Below, piece by piece: positions 5,230-5,329 of a DNA stretch of 5,329 bases; within the stretch, counting starts at the first letter, position 1, and each line of letters starts with the position of its first letter. The notes under the pieces were generated by a model, which ran no database searches, was not told the DNA's origin, and was given only the letters and a program-made list of their open reading frames with translations. The stretch is taken from NCBI GenBank assembly GCA_900770165.1, contig CAAGJJ010000135.1:1-5329 (forward strand), read 5' to 3'. The position numbers were made by a program, and so were the translations under genes. The stretch comes from Clostridia bacterium (GTDB lineage Bacteria; Bacillota; Clostridia; Oscillospirales; Acutalibacteraceae).

Positions 5230-5329
5230 AAATAATCTCCTCCATTCTAATAACTGATAATTTGTAGTTATCCTGTGTTTCTAAAAGGTGAAAGGAGAAC
5301 ATTTCATTCCAGGTGCAATAAGTCCTTTC
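5222..5329 (-). CDS. Possible C-terminal end of a gene entering from the right edge and crossing the repeat
   Basis: A minus-strand frame is open from the window edge through the right repeat for 35 codons (ERTYCTWNEMFSFHLLE, then TQDNYKLSVIRMEEIIYG) and stops with TAA at 5222-5224, overlapping the first codons of the glycosyltransferase gene. If real, it is the tail of a gene that is translationally coupled to the operon and carries the recombination site in its coding sequence. After inversion the same frame would end YKLYFIEAEEVLL with a TGA forming an ATGA overlap with the 440-aa gene. Other frames are also open over this short stretch: a minus frame ending at a TAG (5281-5283) and a plus frame from 5285 to the edge. 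Coding status is therefore unsure, and I do not recognise the peptide. Confidence 0.3.
   Translation of the reverse strand, partial: ERTYCTWNEMFSFHLLETQDNYKLSVIRMEEIIYG
5230..5256 (-). promoter_or_regulatory. Leader and ribosome site of the glycosyltransferase operon
   Basis: The complement of 5237-5243 is GGAGGAG, placed 7 nt before the ATG at 5229. The 27-nt leader from the inner edge of the right repeat is similar in length and order of elements to the 28-nt leader at the left end, although the sequences differ in detail. It contains no promoter of its own. Confidence 0.65.
5257..5276 (-). repeat. Right inverted repeat (putative recombination site)
   Basis: Read on the minus strand this is identical over 20 nt to the left repeat at 2133-2152; the flanking bases on both sides differ. 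It has the same ATAA/TTAT arms around CTACAAA. Its inner side leads into the glycosyltransferase operon and its outer side into unresolved sequence up to the window end. Confidence 0.85.

Larger units (their letters stand above)
2133..5276. mobile_element. Probable invertible DNA segment (about 3.1 kb) bounded by 20-bp inverted repeats
   Basis: Exact 20-nt inverted repeats at 2133-2152 and 5257-5276 enclose three genes: one plus-strand gene at the left end and a two-gene minus-strand operon at the right end. A tyrosine recombinase gene lies immediately outside on the left, and a promoter points into the segment from the left. The first codon of each unit is 28 nt (left) or 27 nt (right) from the inner edge of its repeat, so inversion would exchange which unit follows the promoter at nearly constant spacing. 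This layout is that of a phase-variation switch, comparable in principle to tyrosine-recombinase switches such as those controlled by RecV in Clostridioides difficile. Inversion itself has not been observed here; it is inferred from the architecture. Confidence 0.75.

Noticed and set aside
5290..5329. Inverted repeat GAAAGGA / TCCTTTC near the right edge
   Set aside because: The 7-bp arms are 26 nt apart and the second arm is cut by the window end, so neither a hairpin nor a further recombination site can be supported.
5277..5329. A minus-strand promoter outside the right repeat
   Set aside because: TTGCAC is present, but no -10 box lies at proper spacing, and TACAAA inside the repeat has no matching -35 box. 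A promoter beyond the edge remains possible.

Overview
The window is AT-rich, with strong GGAGG-type ribosome sites and near-consensus sigma-A-type promoters. This fits a low-GC Gram-positive bacterium, most likely a gut-type Clostridia (Bacillota); the assignment is an inference from composition and protein style, not a match. The content is accessory: recombinases, gene remnants, glycosyltransferases and a probable defence-type protein, with no housekeeping gene.

Left part (1-1066). An acidic protein of unknown function (2-463) is followed by about 600 bases without an intact gene. That stretch holds a strong intrinsic terminator (597-632), the wreck of a serine site-specific recombinase on the minus strand (about 564-888) and a short plus-strand remnant resembling a leucine-rich-repeat surface protein (903-1010).

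Centre and right (1067-5329). A complete tyrosine recombinase (1067-1984, minus) sits beside a segment bounded by an exact 20-bp inverted repeat (2133-2152 and 5257-5276). A good promoter (TTGATT-17-TATAAT, 2085-2113) lies just outside the left repeat and points into the segment. Inside are two units in opposite orientation whose stop codons are 2 bp apart: a 440-aa protein with an N-terminal nucleoside-deoxyribosyltransferase/TIR-like domain and a HEAT-like C-terminus (2181-3503, plus), and a two-gene glycosyltransferase operon (3506-5229, minus). Each unit starts 27-28 nt inside its repeat, behind a similar leader with a GAGGAG ribosome site. Inverting the roughly 3.1-kb segment would therefore put either the 440-aa gene or the glycosyltransferases, correctly spaced, behind the fixed promoter.

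The main proposal is a tyrosine-recombinase-driven DNA switch that alternates a surface-glycan operon with a candidate defence effector. In the orientation given, the 440-aa gene is behind the visible promoter. Whether the glycosyltransferases are then silent or read from a promoter beyond the right edge cannot be decided here, because an open reading frame of uncertain reality enters from that edge and runs through the right repeat.
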